This document shows, one piece after another, positions 1 through 43,278 of a DNA stretch of 64,000 nt (position 1 is the first letter of the stretch; every line of letters begins with the position of its first letter). The notes under the pieces were generated by a model. The model searched no databases. It was given only the letters and a program-made list of their open reading frames with translations, and was not told where the DNA came from. The DNA comes from Strongylocentrotus droebachiensis (taxonomy: Eukaryota; Echinodermata; Echinoidea; Camarodonta; Strongylocentrotidae), in NCBI GenBank assembly GCA_035222895.1, contig JAVYIG010000878.1, positions 62,001 through 126,000 on the forward strand, written 5' to 3'. The translations under genes were made by a program, and so were the position numbers.

Positions 1-960
1 AAACTGAGTCACGTCTTTTGGATGGTGACGTTAAAATTCGGTCCCCAGACGTAAATCTTCATATCTGATTAATACATGTCTGTACAAAATCAATTACACA
101 CATTCATTCTTAAGACTGGATAGGTAGCAATGCTCAATTATGTCTTTAATTGAAGTCTACTTTTGGTGAGATGGATAAGACAAATTTTTAAACATTCATA
201 TATTTTTTTATCCAGTAGATATTTTGTTTTGATGGTGGCATCTCTATTCATATTCCATATTTTCCAATGGTGTGCTGAATGAATAGGCTGAATAAAATAC
301 AATTCTACAACAAACATTCCTCGCAAAAAGGTGATAGATAAATCACAAATATTTGAAAGGCTTATAGCTGTAAATAACGAAACATTTTACTGTTTTTATC
401 AAATACATATCATGTAGGTTATACATGTATTCTTCAATGTTATGTTCATATACTTTATACCATATAGTGCTTTATCAGATCAGCATTCAGATATATGTTA
501 ATTAGTTCAATATCGCTGTAAGAGAAACAAAACACATAATGTGTATTTGCTTATTCCCTTGAGGCGATTTTTGCAACAATTACATTATATTACAGAATTC
601 TTTTTTAAATTTTACGTCTGTTTCGTTGTTGTTGGTTTTGTGTGTGGTTTTTATCAGGCTGATAGAATTGTGGTTTGCAGCTTTATATTCAATATATGAA
701 CTAAATTTTGTTGTGCAGCTGTATTTTTAGCAGCTATAAAATCATTATTCATGAAAGATATGCGTATCCATTACGTTATATATTCTTCTGTCCAAGTGAT
801 AAGTGACTTGGATTTAGACAATAAGAGTTTGCATATTTGGCTTCAAACTTGTGATTTTGATGAAACAAGCCATTATGTTCTGTTCCAACTAGGAGGTTCA
901 CTACTTGGGCTGTATCATCATCATGTATGTTCATTGATCAGTTTATATCTTGGGGCAAAG

Positions 961-1180
961 TGATTCAATTTCTATTCAATTTCAAATTCAAATTCAAATA
1001 TTAGGTTCCAATTCCAATTCCGTTCCAAATCAAATTCCAATTCCAATTCATATTCAAACACCACTTTAAATCCAAATTCATATTCAAAGACCAATTCAAA
1101 TGCAAATACAAATTGAAATTCAAAATGCAATTTAGATTAAAAATTCCATTTTCACTTTCAATTTTTCAATTTCAATTTTC
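961..1180. repeat. Degenerate ATTCAA/ATTCCA hexamer repeat
   Basis: A run of ATTCAA, ATTCCA and AATTCA words in one strand polarity with many substitutions. It is an old, decayed simple repeat rather than coding sequence. Confidence 0.75.
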
Positions 1181-3112
1181 TTTGTTGACGGGGTTTATAC
1201 AATTTTAAGAATATAATGGTGTTAGCGGTAGTCGCAGCGGTCTTGCGTGACTCAACATTTGTTGTGATGGCAAATTGGTAATTGATCTTGAATTTAGTTT
1301 ATTTCATCAAAGATATAGTTAGGATTAGGGTTGCTATTTGGTTGTAGGATAGCCTCGAAACTTTTAGTACCACATCCCTTGGATAGGAAATAAAATGTTT
1401 TAAGTCAACTGGTCACTTGTCTAACAATTGTATAGATTACCTGCTTTCGTTATTGTCTGACAAAATAAATCATCAAATAATATTTGGTTACAGTGTGGCA
1501 ATATTTCCATGCAGATTTCTGTTGAGAAATAACCAAATTGATAAGATTTAACTAGAAGACTTGAATTATTTAAATTGTAATTCTATAAAACTTGCAACCT
1601 AATTGCCATGTGCATTTTAATCAGAGTTTTAGCCATGTGAATAACTGAATACATTTCTTTTCAAATTGCTGTGTATAATGAAATAACACCAGATTGTGTT
1701 TTCATAATGCATATACCAATGTATATCATGTATCCTTTTCATAAATTATTTGTGTATTCATAATTGAACAATTGCACTAAATATTGTATTTTATAGAATT
1801 CAAATATCATATTTTAATCTTCGCTCTATATTTGAACATTTTAAACATGTACAATAGAAATATATATCACATAGCCTACATGTATATTTTTATATCTCTT
1901 TCAATATGATATTTGTGGTGTATTTTTGTAATATTCCTGCATGCATCTTTTAACATGTTCTATATACAATCATTGCTTTAAATTTGTCTGTTGTTCACGG
2001 TTATGAATTCCTATTTTTTGTTAGCTTTAGTGTGCTTCTCTACGCGTGTTTGTTAATGTCTTTTCTTATTTTACTGGTCAAGAAATAAAACAAGGAGATA
2101 TGATGGAATTTATAGGTAAAAATACTGAATGGAAAAAGTAATAAGGAGATTCCATTATTAGAGATGTACATTCAATATTAATAATTCCCATAACACCAAC
2201 AAAATATGTGAACAAAATGTATTTGTCCCTATTCATGTTATTTTATAATTCAATATATTAAAGCTTTAATTACGAAGGTATTCAACAACGTCCCTAATTC
2301 AACTATTCCACCTTTGATTCTCGAGTTACCAAAAAACGCAATGAACATCAAATGTACAAGGGCTATGGATAATTCAGTTCTTTGTAATGTACAAACTTTT
2401 GATAAACATATTTTTATGTAGAGGTGAAGCTGTCCCAAACTTTCAATGGATTCGAGCACTGGTATTCATAGGTATCTTGAAAATCAGGAAATATCAGGAA
2501 TTTACATGTGATCCAAGCAATAAGGCAGTCTCTTTTATTTTGTTTCTTTTCCAAAACAGCATGTCCACTGGATGATTGGTGGATTTTATTGAAGTAAAAT
2601 TTCTTGATTAATGTTTATGTTTAAAACTCTATCAGGGAATTTTTGTTTCATTTCAATGCACGGGACCCAGTAGTATTTTTCTCGCATCCGTCAGTTTGTC
2701 GAATAGATCTGAACTGGTTTTAAATGAAAATGACAATCGGTAATAGAGGTATGGGTTTTGAAAATAATTCATCACTGCCTGATTTTACTCCTCAAAGTGG
2801 CGGTATACATTCACGAGAATTGCCGTCCTACAAGTACTTGTCTAAAATATTTACCTTGTATTCCGTATACATATGAAAATCATATTATGTATACAGACAT
2901 GGATATGATTTGTAACATAATCCGAAGATTGCACCACTGTTTATATTTGAGGCGAAATTTTTATTTAAATGCTTTTCCGTTCATTTCAATCATTAATAAT
3001 TCCTATAGTTATGCGTTAATGTAACTATGTTTGCCATTTTGGGGTTTGTTTCAGCATTAAACATTTTACAATCCACTTTCGTTTTAGTATTTGATTTTCT
3101 ATGCATGTTCCC

Positions 3113-3143
<31 letters not shown>

Positions 3144-3835
3144 CAGACAAAAGATATGAGAGAGAGAGAGAGAGAGAGAGAAATAGAGAAGGAGAGAGAG
3201 AGAGAGAGTCGGACATACAGAAAGAAAGAACGAGGGTAAGAGATTCATACAGACAGACATAAAGAAAGAAATTAAAATATGAGAGAGAGAGGGAGTCAGA
3301 CAGACATACAGAAAGAAAGATATGAGAGAGGAAGACAAATTCAGACAGACAGACAGAAATGAAGAGAGAAGAAAAGAAATGGAGGGAGACATAAAGAAAG
3401 AAATTAAGATATGAGAGAAAGAGAGAGTGGGTCATGTAGACAGAAAGAAAGATTTTAGAGAGAGAGGTAGTCGGACAGACATACAGAAAGAAAGAAAGAT
3501 ATGAAAGAGGAAGAGAGTTTCAGACAGACAGACAGACAGACAGAAATGAAGAGAGAAGAAAAGAAATGGAGGGAGACATCAAGAAAGAAATTAAGATATG
3601 AGAGAAAGAGAGAGAGAGGGTCATGCAGACAGAAAGAAATATTTTAGATAAAGAGAGAGAGTCAGACAAACATACAGAAAGACAAATATGAAAGAGGAAG
3701 AGAGTTTCAGACAGACAGACAGAAATGAAGAGAGAAGAAATGGAGGGAGACGAGGAGGAAGAAAGATAGCGAGATAAAAGAAATGGAGAAAGGGAACAGA
3801 AAGAGCAAGATAGAGAGAAAGAAAAACTGATATTC
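3113..3835. repeat. GA-rich minisatellite with higher-order unit of about 183 bp
   Basis: Starts as plain (GA)n and then becomes a mosaic of GAGA, GACA and GAAA words. The word AAATGAAGAGAGAAGAAA recurs near 3357 and 3543, with a shortened version near 3723, giving periods of about 186 and 180 bp. Each unit also carries an AATTAAGATATGAGAG segment and a CAGACAGAAAGAAA segment. Ser/Leu-rich or Arg/Glu-rich ORFs on both strands here are by-products of the repeat. Confidence 0.85.
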
Positions 3836-4291
3836 ATAGAAAAGACGACTCTTAAATAAAAAAGGGAAAGTGTTTGATATAAAAAGATGTAAAGTTATGA
3901 AAGAGGAAGTTAAAATTATTTTGGAAAAGGAAGAAATATTGGACATTCCGGAAGCTTCCACGTTCCTTGAGATCTTCCATTTTGTAACATAAGTTCATTA
4001 CACCCCCACACAGAGCAGGTAAACAGTGGCTTGATTACGTCACACTGCGCGGACAATAACGTCTATTAAAACGTCAATATTTGTACGACAAAAGACTTCA
4101 TTATTTTGTTTTGGCGAAAAACAATAGCGTGATTTTAGAACAAATAAATCACTAACACACGTGTGACAAGGAGATCATAGGACTGAGGTTGCTTCTGCTA
4201 TGGCGTCATAATAATTAACAATTTGAAGATGACGTATCGAAAAAAGAGTGGCTGAGAAATGCGGGGGTTTCTTAGCCAGACAGAGAAGGAG

Positions 4292-4564
4292 GGATAGAGA
4301 GAGAGAGAGAGAGAGAGAAATAGAGAGAAGGAGAGAGAGAGAGAGAGAAGGAGATAGAGATATACACAGGCGCGTAGCCAGAGTTTGATGTTTGGGGGGG
4401 GGGGGGGGGCACATACATGTAATCGATCGAGGTCAAAAAAAGGGGTCTACAAAATTTCAACCGATCCTGGACATTTTAGGGGGGGCACGTGCCCCCCCCC
4501 CCCCCGTGCCCCCCCGTGGCTACGCGCCTGGATATACATATAGAGAGAGAAAGGGAGAGAGAGA

Positions 4565-4595
<31 letters not shown>

Positions 4596-4600
4596 CAGTT
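4292..4600. repeat. GA microsatellites split by a mobile element
   Basis: (GA)n tracts at about 4292-4358 and 4539-4596 flank the hAT-like element at 4367-4530. They look like one original tract that was split by the insertion, since the 8 bp target duplication joins directly to GA sequence on both sides. Confidence 0.75.
4367..4530. mobile_element. hAT-like miniature inverted-repeat element, copy 1
   Basis: 164 bp element bounded by inverted repeats CAGGCGCGTAGCCA (4367-4380) and its complement (4517-4530). A perfect 8 bp direct repeat GATATACA flanks it (4359-4366 and 4531-4538). Eight-bp target duplications are typical of the hAT superfamily. The interior has long G and C homopolymers around a GGGGCACGTGCCCC palindrome and encodes nothing. 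A second copy in the opposite orientation lies at 25210-25376. Confidence 0.85.
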
Positions 4601-7086
4601 GAATAACACAAACCCTATCTATATGTATAATGGAACGACCTCTGCCATTTTGACTTCAGTAGCCCATTTTGATGTGCTAATTAGGTCAATACACTGACCA
4701 TGACGTGAACACAATGTTCTTGCTGCGCGGCGGGGAAAGTGATGACGAAATGAATTAGTATGTTGACGTTAAATAATATGGTCTCCGCTGGTCATTTTGT
4801 ACAACAGTTAAAAGTATTTGAAGTTTTTTCGGCGCTAGTTCAGAAGTCTAATCAAAATTTGACCCGTAACTCCGGCGTGGAGATACCCTACTAAAACATA
4901 CCCCAAACGAATGTCCAAATAAAGGTCGATATGTTTGTTACCTGTTTCGTGTCAATTTTCTTATCTTTTTCGGAGTATTTTTCCTAAAAACGAAGACTTA
5001 TAATAATAATAATAATAATAATAATAGCCTAATAGTCCACTCCAAATGTTATTAAACCGAAACGGAAATTCTTTTTGCCCAATTGATCGTGAGCCCGGCA
5101 GCCACTGAGCAGCGCCAGATCGACGTTGCTCTATCCCTTATAATATGCATTCAGACAAGGATGAAGAATCGAGAGCGGTATAATGAATTGCTTCTTTCTC
5201 TAATAATTAAATGAAATGTCATAGCTTTTGCGCTTCGCGCGGGAGGGGCGAAACAAGAATTAAGAGTCGAGAACGGTACAACGCATCGTCTTCTTTTTCT
5301 AATAGTTTAATGAAGTGTCAAAGGGGGAAAACTGAAAAATAACTTAGTTCCTGGCCCAGGGTTTATAGGGTTAAATTTGTAGACATTGGGACATTGGCAT
5401 TAATATATTTGTCGGTAATTGGTGGCGAATTTTTGTCGTAAATCGGTGGCCTCTACAACCCCAACCCCACCCCCTCCCACTGTGCAACAACGAAGCATAT
5501 ACAACGTCTCACGACGTGACAGATCACTTTTCTCTAACTTCTAACCAATCAATTGTCCAGGTAGTGCCGGTGGATATTAATGCCACATTGTTTTAAAATC
5601 GTTTCAAAATTACAGTGAGTCCATTGGCTGCATGTTTCTCTTGCAAAAAATGTTTGAACTAACCATAACAATCCCATTTTCATTCAAATTTAATTTTAAA
5701 ATGTCTTGGTTTGTAACTGTCTCTTATTACCCACACATGTAGGTAATTACAGACCTTTGGTGATGACGTCATTAATCATTGTTATTATATTAATCAGTTA
5801 CATTATGACCACAATTTTGTTACCAAATAAAGAGAAGAAGTTACTGAAGAGAATACAAAAACTTTCTGTATGTGTAACATTTTTCATGTTTATGTAAATT
5901 ATGCAAATGTGCTTAAGGGTCTCCAATTCCCCACACCTACCCTTTAAACCTGAACTCTTTTTTTTAAAATTATTTATTTGAAACTATTAAGAAATTCTTT
6001 TTTAGGTATATGTAGCCTATGGTGTGAAGGGGTGTACCTCCAACGAGCTATATGATAACTCACTCTCACTCTCACTTTCTGGGCCTCTAGGGAGAACAGA
6101 GCCATTTAACGATGGCTCTGAATAATTATTCCAGCCGTTTTTAATTCTTGATTTGATTTATATTATTTTATAAGTCGTATTCTTGTAGATCTATGCATTT
6201 GAATTTGTATACGGCAACAAAAACAAAACCAAACTAAACTCTGCCCCCCCCCCCCCCCCCATTTACATTATTAGCCAAAACTCTTCTTCCCAAGCAGCAT
6301 CCAGAATTCGACGAACATTTTCAAAACCTCATGAATATTTACACGAATTTCGATTTCAAACTATGCGGAGACGGGGAAGATAATAAGCCTCAGCCAATGG
6401 CGAGGCCCCTCAGAGTTGGGCGAACACTCAAGCACCCTTTTCCGATGCAGCCCATAGGCGCAATATCGATTAGCGCGCGGCCTCACGGGTTATTAATTGA
6501 TATAAATTGATAGATCGTCGCCACGCGAGACCGATGTATTAATCCGAAGCCAATCTGTAATTCAGCAACGAGCCCTGGCGAGTTGAACTAAATAAAAGAA
6601 GAAGAGAAAGAGATAAGTAGGGAGAGAGCGAAAACAAGACCAAGCGAAGAGGATCGCTTTTATTAAAATTCTGAACGACGCGCCGACAAGCGTTTACATG
6701 ACGTGTACACTTTCGGCGAACTATCGCTGACAGCAACCTGTTGCATGTACACTCTGGATTTAATTTCGCGCCCTTTTTAGTGCACGGTTTATTTCCAAGA
6801 CCAGTTACAACGGGGATGAGTTTCTTCTCAACTCAGCTAAAGACAGCTTCAAGAAATCATATTCGAATCTCAAATTCAAAGCGCTTGGGAATGTTAAACA
6901 TTTCATTTTGACATTCAACTATAAATCAAGTTTGAACTTGGATTTAAAACGTAAATTAATCGTTATCAGACTCGCCAGAAACGATCTCTACCATAACCAA
7001 GATTCATCTAAACTTCCACGCGCTATTAAGTAAACTGTTCATGCTATCAGTTGCGTTGCGTAAACCTTTCGTAATTATCCATCACT

Positions 7087-7093
7087 TATAAAT
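7087..7093 (+). promoter_or_regulatory. Candidate TATA box of TH
   Basis: TATAAAT lies 169 bp upstream of the TH start codon. Spacing would suit a 5' leader of about 140 nt. No transcription start is visible, and a spliced 5' leader is equally possible because CAACAGCAG near 7205 resembles an acceptor. Confidence 0.3.
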
Positions 7094-7261
7094 GATATAG
7101 GCAGTACATTTACAGTGAAACAAATTTGTGTCCCTCTGACAACATTTTCATCTTCGCTCAGACAAAACTTTTGAAGTTGCACACCAGGAATCAAGTATCT
7201 TCAACAGCAGGACGCCATTTACAAATTCCTCAAGGTTACCGGCGATTTTTTGAAGGCACCA

Positions 7262-38211
<30,950 letters not shown>

Positions 38212-38920
38212 ACGACAAGTGATGATAGGATGTCAGGTCGTACGACACAATCATCCTCCGACGACAGTTGTTCGAATCTGCCAGGTTCTTTATATTCTCT
38301 ACACACTTGATTCAAGTCGCCGAAGATGGCGTTATAGACAAACTCATAATTGTACTCACCAGCCCAGCCTGAGCTCTGCGAGAAATTTCGAACACCAACA
38401 GAATGCTTAACTTAAAGTCTAGACCATGCATGAACTGTACATAACGGTATCACCATCCTAAAATCAAATTGAAAGTGCCCATTTTCAACCATTACCAACA
38501 AATCCTATATCTTTGATGAAAACAAGAAGAAAGAAAGTTTGGAGCAATTGCCGCCGGAGTCGTATCAGTCTCCCGACCCGTAAACTACAGTGAACATCCA
38601 ATCGGACATCGAATCGAATCGAATCTAAACAATGCATTACTAATTTTGTCTTGTCAATTGGATATAAGGACTATTTCTTGTGGAATATGCCGAATAAGAA
38701 TGATGATGTTGATATCAATTTGATAACTGCAAAGTATCATACTCGTATTTACTGGTATTTTCGTGTTGCTATGCTGGGTAATGCTTCGAAAAATAATTGC
38801 AGGTCGTAAAGACCAACTTTTTGTCAAGATGTACATGTAGTTACATTTCAATACTTTTGTAATTTTTTGTTTTGTTTTGTTCTAGTTTTGCTTGATGCTC
38901 TGTTCACACAAGTTACTGCA

Positions 38921-39045
38921 GGGCCCCGTTTTATAAAAAGATACGGTTGATTCGAATTAATCGTAACTCTTATCTGTTAAGTACACAGTTTAGTTTCAAG
39001 TTGCAATTGATTTGAATCAATCACAAATTTTACAAGACGGAGCCC
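38921..39045. mobile_element. Short inverted-repeat element
   Basis: The left end GGGCCCCGTTTTATAAAA and right end TTTTACAAGACGGAGCCC are imperfect complements, with GATTCGAATTAAT and GATTTGAATCAAT continuing inward. 125 bp, non-coding. Its ends resemble the GGG...TTTTACAAA termini at 7735-8066. Confidence 0.65.
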
Positions 39046-39937
39046 AGATTTCTGTAATCGGGGAAATAGTCCTTATCAAAGGTGTACCGTGAAAAATATT
39101 TGAGATATAAATGGCGGTAAATATGTAAAAGCAGACAGTTGACCATTGTGACGTAATCTTCAGTATAACGATAGAAGAAAGGGAATGAGTTTTGAAGAAA
39201 GAAAAAAATGACTGATTGAAATTTAATCGACAGACTTTCGATATGTCTAAGATAAAGATTATGATCTTAATTTTTTCACAAGTTGTTTAGCTTCCATCAT
39301 CTTTCCGTCTCGCTCTCCCACGTCACCTGACTGAGTCACCTATCACGTGTTTCAGACAGGTGTCACATGACTTGGCACGTTTCACTTTGTTGTTTTGATT
39401 ATTCATGTTGACCACAACTAATGACTCGCGTCTCTTACGTAGTTTAGCAGAATTGGTCCATTTTTGTTCTCATATCATTTCCTAAAATACTTTGATAAGA
39501 TGTTACTTAAAAACATAACCTCGAATGAAACTAATAAGTGAATCATTTACCCTATTGCGTGACAACACAAGATTTTCGTGCACTTTTGTACATCATTGCA
39601 TTTATGTGGTGAATATTCCTTTGATTACCTTGATAACTTCAGTCAACTCAGAGCAATTTTTTGCACTGTTAACAGCGCCTTAGGATGATTCCCCCCCGGT
39701 CTTTGCAATCGTTGTTAAGAGCAAATTTCGACATTTTTTTATTAGCCCAAGTGGAACCTTTCTGTAAGTAGATTATATAGAACAAAAATACAAAAGAAAT
39801 GTGTACAGAACATGCCAAACACAAAGTATGTGAATAGTGTTGGAAACTTGCAATATATTAACAAAATATCAATTTTATGACTAAATACAGTAAAGATAAT
39901 AAGGTACATGAATATAGAGAGGAAATAAGAAAGGGAG

Positions 39938-40078
39938 AAAGTGACGGAGAGAGAGATAGAGAATGAAGAACAGAGAGAGAGAGAGAGAGAGAGGGAGTAA
40001 GAGAGAGATAGAGAGAGAGAGAGTAAGAGAGAGAGGGAGTAAGAGAGAGAGAGAGAGAGGGTGAGAGAGAGAGAGAGA
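39938..40078. repeat. GA microsatellite
   Basis: Interrupted (GA)n with GGGAGTAA and GATA interruptions. Confidence 0.85.
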
Positions 40079-40966
40079 CAGTTTGGACAGGATAGAAGCC
40101 TAAGAAGGGGCTCGGAGCAAACTTTTCGAGTTCCTACAGAAAGTCGAGCGCCACCACTTGTTCGAATAAGTTTACTGTTCCTACGATTTGGGCATATACG
40201 TTGTCGGCAAGCTTCCATTTATAGATTGACAAATATATATATTTATTTTCCCATAAAGAATAATTATTATGAACTTAATATGTATTCTTGTGTATAATTA
40301 ATCCGCCAATAAGAAATTTATGGTTCGAATATAAATGTTTTAGAATTATTGTACTTTTGTTGTCGATAAGAGACGTAAGATGAACGTAACATAAAAGGGA
40401 AACAAATATAAAAGTAAATCGTGTGTAGTAAGTAACCTTTGTATGTAAAATTGATGTCTACTGTGATTTAGGAATTATGAAATTGATCTGCAAGAAATTT
40501 GTCATTGTTGCCAATTTTGATTGGAAATACACATCGGATAATTTCGTAATGACGTCATGTTTTTCCTTAAGCCTCAGTCTATCTCTGTCTATCTCTGTCT
40601 ATAAACTTATGAAAAAAACGAAGCCTGCTAGATGTTATTTATTGAGCAATAAAGTAGCAACGTAGACTTGAATTCTGTTTCTTCTGTGATCTTTGTCATT
40701 TACTCCTCACGTGATTTAATTGGTACTTTAAAAATGCAGTAATACTATTGACAGTGAAATGTGATACAAATGATAGTGAGATAGAGGGTTGGAGGGGAAT
40801 ACAAATTATGAGTGTTTTTCTTCTTTCTAATATTGCTAATTCCTTCATATATGTCATAGGGTAATTTTTTTGCCCAACATATTTTATGGGGTGATGTGAT
40901 GTCCTACAGTGAAAACAAATTCTGAAATAAGCTACCAATATGTTTAGTTTAAAATTAAAATTAACA

Positions 40967-41455
40967 AGAAGAAGAAAAAAAAAAAGAAAAAAAAAAGAAG
41001 AAGGACAAGGAGAAGAAGAAGAAGGACAAGGAGAAGAAGAAGAAGAAGAAGAAGAAGACAAAAGAAGAAGAAGAAGAAAAATAAAAGGAAGAAGAAGAAG
41101 GACAAGGAGAAGAAGAAGAAGGACAAGGAGAAGAAGAAGTGGAAGAAGAAGAAGAAGAAGAAGAAGAAGAAGAAGACAAAAGAAGAAGAAGAAGAAAAAT
41201 AAAAGGAAGAAGAAGAAGGACAAGGAGAAGAAGAAGAAGGACAAGGAGAAGGAGAAGAAGAAGAAGAAGAAGAAGAAGAAGACAAAAGAAGAAGAAGAAG
41301 AAAAAGAAAAGGAAGAAGAAGAAGGACAAGAAGAAGAAGAAGTGGAAGAAGAAGAAGAAGAAGAAGAAGAAGAAGAAAAAAGAAGAAGAAAAAGAAAAGG
41401 AAGAAGGAGAAGAAGGACAAGGAGAAGAAGAAGTGGAGGAAGAAGAAGAACGATG
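40967..41455. repeat. Long (GAA)n array with embedded GGACAAGGAGAA motif
   Basis: About 490 bp of almost pure purine on the plus strand. GAAGAA runs are punctuated by GGACAAGGAGAAG (several copies) and by AAAAATAAAAGGAAGAAG, giving a loose higher-order period. Apparent ORFs of up to 286 aa on both strands are repeat artefacts. Confidence 0.9.
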
Positions 41456-42225
41456 AACAATGAATGATGAATGATAAATTTATGGGTCAACGGAGAGATA
41501 ATTATGATTGACCATAAAATCATGACGCATTTGAAACTAACTTTAGTGTCCATCACATTCTAAATTTTGATGTGGGTAACCGTTGTTTTTTGGGGAAATT
41601 AATAAATCCGGTCAGTAATCTCAACAATCCCTGTCCATAACAGACCCTGAACCTTTATTTTTCATACTGGTCATGACTATGACTATAACAACACTTTATA
41701 TAGGGAATGAAAACCAGTTGAACTATTTTAAGTTTGACCCTATCAACGTACAGTGTACCTAACTCTGTTGAATCTTAGGATAAACTTGATGAAACAGAAT
41801 TGCAACAAAATCCATAAACGATCATGTCTTTATAAATTATACTCTGGAGCAAACATCGCCGGAAGAAATGTCAGATCATTCACAAAAACAGACAATATGT
41901 GCACCATCTCCACATCCTATAAAATATATCTAACCGCGTATTCATGTATCACATTTTTGGGCAGCTAGTATTGTCCTTATCTAGGCGCGGTGCAGAGTAG
42001 CAAAAAACAACAACGGCTTAACCTCTTATGAAAGGAAATTACTTTGAAATGTTATGACGATGCCCTCTGGTGGATGGAGGGCGAAGCGGGGGTGGGGGGG
42101 GGGGGGGGGGGGGGCGCCCCGTTCATTTGAAACGCAAGTGGCACACCTCTTCCGGATGTACAATGATGTACAATGAAACCAATGTGTGAATAATTTTGCA
42201 TTTTTAAAAATAAATATAGACATAG

Positions 42226-42228
42226 AGG

Positions 42229-42266
<38 letters not shown>

Positions 42267-42268
42267 AG

Positions 42269-42311
<43 letters not shown>

Positions 42312-42470
42312 GGAGAGATAGGGAGGGAGAGAGCGAGGGGGAGAAAGATAGGGAGAGAGATATAGAGACAGACATACAATTTATAAATTAGAGGGGAAAT
42401 GTGTGTGACGGACAGAGAGAGAGAGAGAGACAGAGAAAGAGAGAGAGAGAGACATACAGACGGTGACGGA
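42226..42470. repeat. GA microsatellite preceded by a G-run
   Basis: Interrupted (GA)n with a G10 block at about 42300. A longer G-run (about 42091-42114) lies upstream. Confidence 0.85.
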
Positions 42471-42589
42471 GAGGAACAGTGAGAGATAATTAAGAAATAC
42501 AAGGAGACATACGAAACAACAAACAAATTATCAAGGAGAAGAAAAAAATGAGTAGAAAGGCAATGAAAGAGAAAACAGCAGTCTTCCAC

Positions 42590-42890
42590 CTTACCCCTTC
42601 CCCCTGTTCACCCTACCCTACCCATTACCCCTTCCCCTTTATACCCCTTCCCCCTGTTCACCCTGTTCACCCTACCCTAACCATTACCCTCTTCCCCTTT
42701 ATACCCCTTCCCCTTTCCCAATCACCCTTACCCCTAAGCCCTTCCCCCTTCCTCTTAGTCCTTCTCCCTTCCCCTTATCCCTTACCCCCACCCTTACCCC
42801 TTACCCCCTCACCCTTACCCCCTACCCCTGATTCTACCCCCTACCCCTTACCTCCTTACCCCTTCCCCTTACCCCTCACCCTCCTGTCAA
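42590..42890. repeat. C-rich CCCTTA/CCCTAC degenerate array
   Basis: About 300 bp made almost only of C, T and A, with ACCCTTCCCC, TACCCCTTACC and CACCCTACCC words. The complement is rich in GGGGTA and GGGTAA. It resembles, but is not, a clean (TTAGGG)n telomere repeat. Runs of G on the minus strand could form quadruplexes. Confidence 0.75.
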
Positions 42891-43103
42891 CCTTATGACA
42901 TCCTTGGGGCATCAAACACGTGGCACGAATGTTCTCCGATCATGTCTAGCTACGGAAATCCTCGGGATGAGTGTGCATGCTATATCGAGAAGACGACTTC
43001 GGAGCACCGCAGAGAGACCCTATAGCTGCCAGACTCCCTAACTCATTTAATAAAATCTCTCCCCACGTCTATTGTTCGAGAGGTTGAGGTTAGTTAAAGT
43101 TAA

Positions 43104-43278
43104 AGCCCCACTGCACTACTTATAGCTACTTGCGCCCTCTTTATAGCAAAGAATGCCTAATCGGTGATCGCTGGTCCCCTATCTTATGTTCATTGAGAGC
43201 TGATTTGATGAGATAACCACCTGTCCAGTGATCTTGCCGGGTGGTCTAATCCCTACTGTAAACTAGTAATGATGGGCT
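43104..43278. mobile_element. TTAA-flanked miniature element (family A), copy 2
   Basis: Flanked by TTAA at 43100-43103 and 43279-43282. Ends AGCCCCACTGCACTAC and ATGATGGGCT. The interior matches copy 1 (GAGATAACCACCTGTCCAGTG). Confidence 0.8.

Larger units (their letters stand above)
1..7086. other. Intergenic DNA upstream of TH
   Basis: No exon can be supported here. The short ORFs lie in AT-rich DNA or in microsatellites and have no recognisable domains. The stretch holds a degenerate ATTCAA-type repeat (961-1180), a GA/GACA minisatellite (3113-3835), a hAT-like miniature element (4367-4530) between GA tracts, a short imperfect tandem duplication (about 5165-5310), and an 18 C homopolymer near 6243. 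The last kilobase is less repetitive and could hold TH regulatory DNA, but no specific site stands out. Confidence 0.6.
38212..40660 (+). other. TH: Probable TH 3' UTR and flank
   Basis: No further coding exon. No good AATAAA was seen close to the stop. The clearest is AATAAA at 40648-40653, followed by a T/G-rich stretch, which would imply a 3' UTR of about 2.4 kb. The region contains an inverted-repeat element (38921-39045) and a GA tract (39938-40078), so the true end is uncertain. Confidence 0.3.

Noticed and set aside
3099..3961. Leu/Ser-rich minus-strand ORFs
   Set aside because: Products of the GA minisatellite read on the complementary strand.
40696..41556. Open frames up to 286 aa over the GAA array
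   Set aside because: Composition is wholly explained by the trinucleotide repeat, with frames open on both strands at once.
42590..42890. True telomeric array
   Set aside because: The unit is too variable and never forms runs of perfect CCCTAA.
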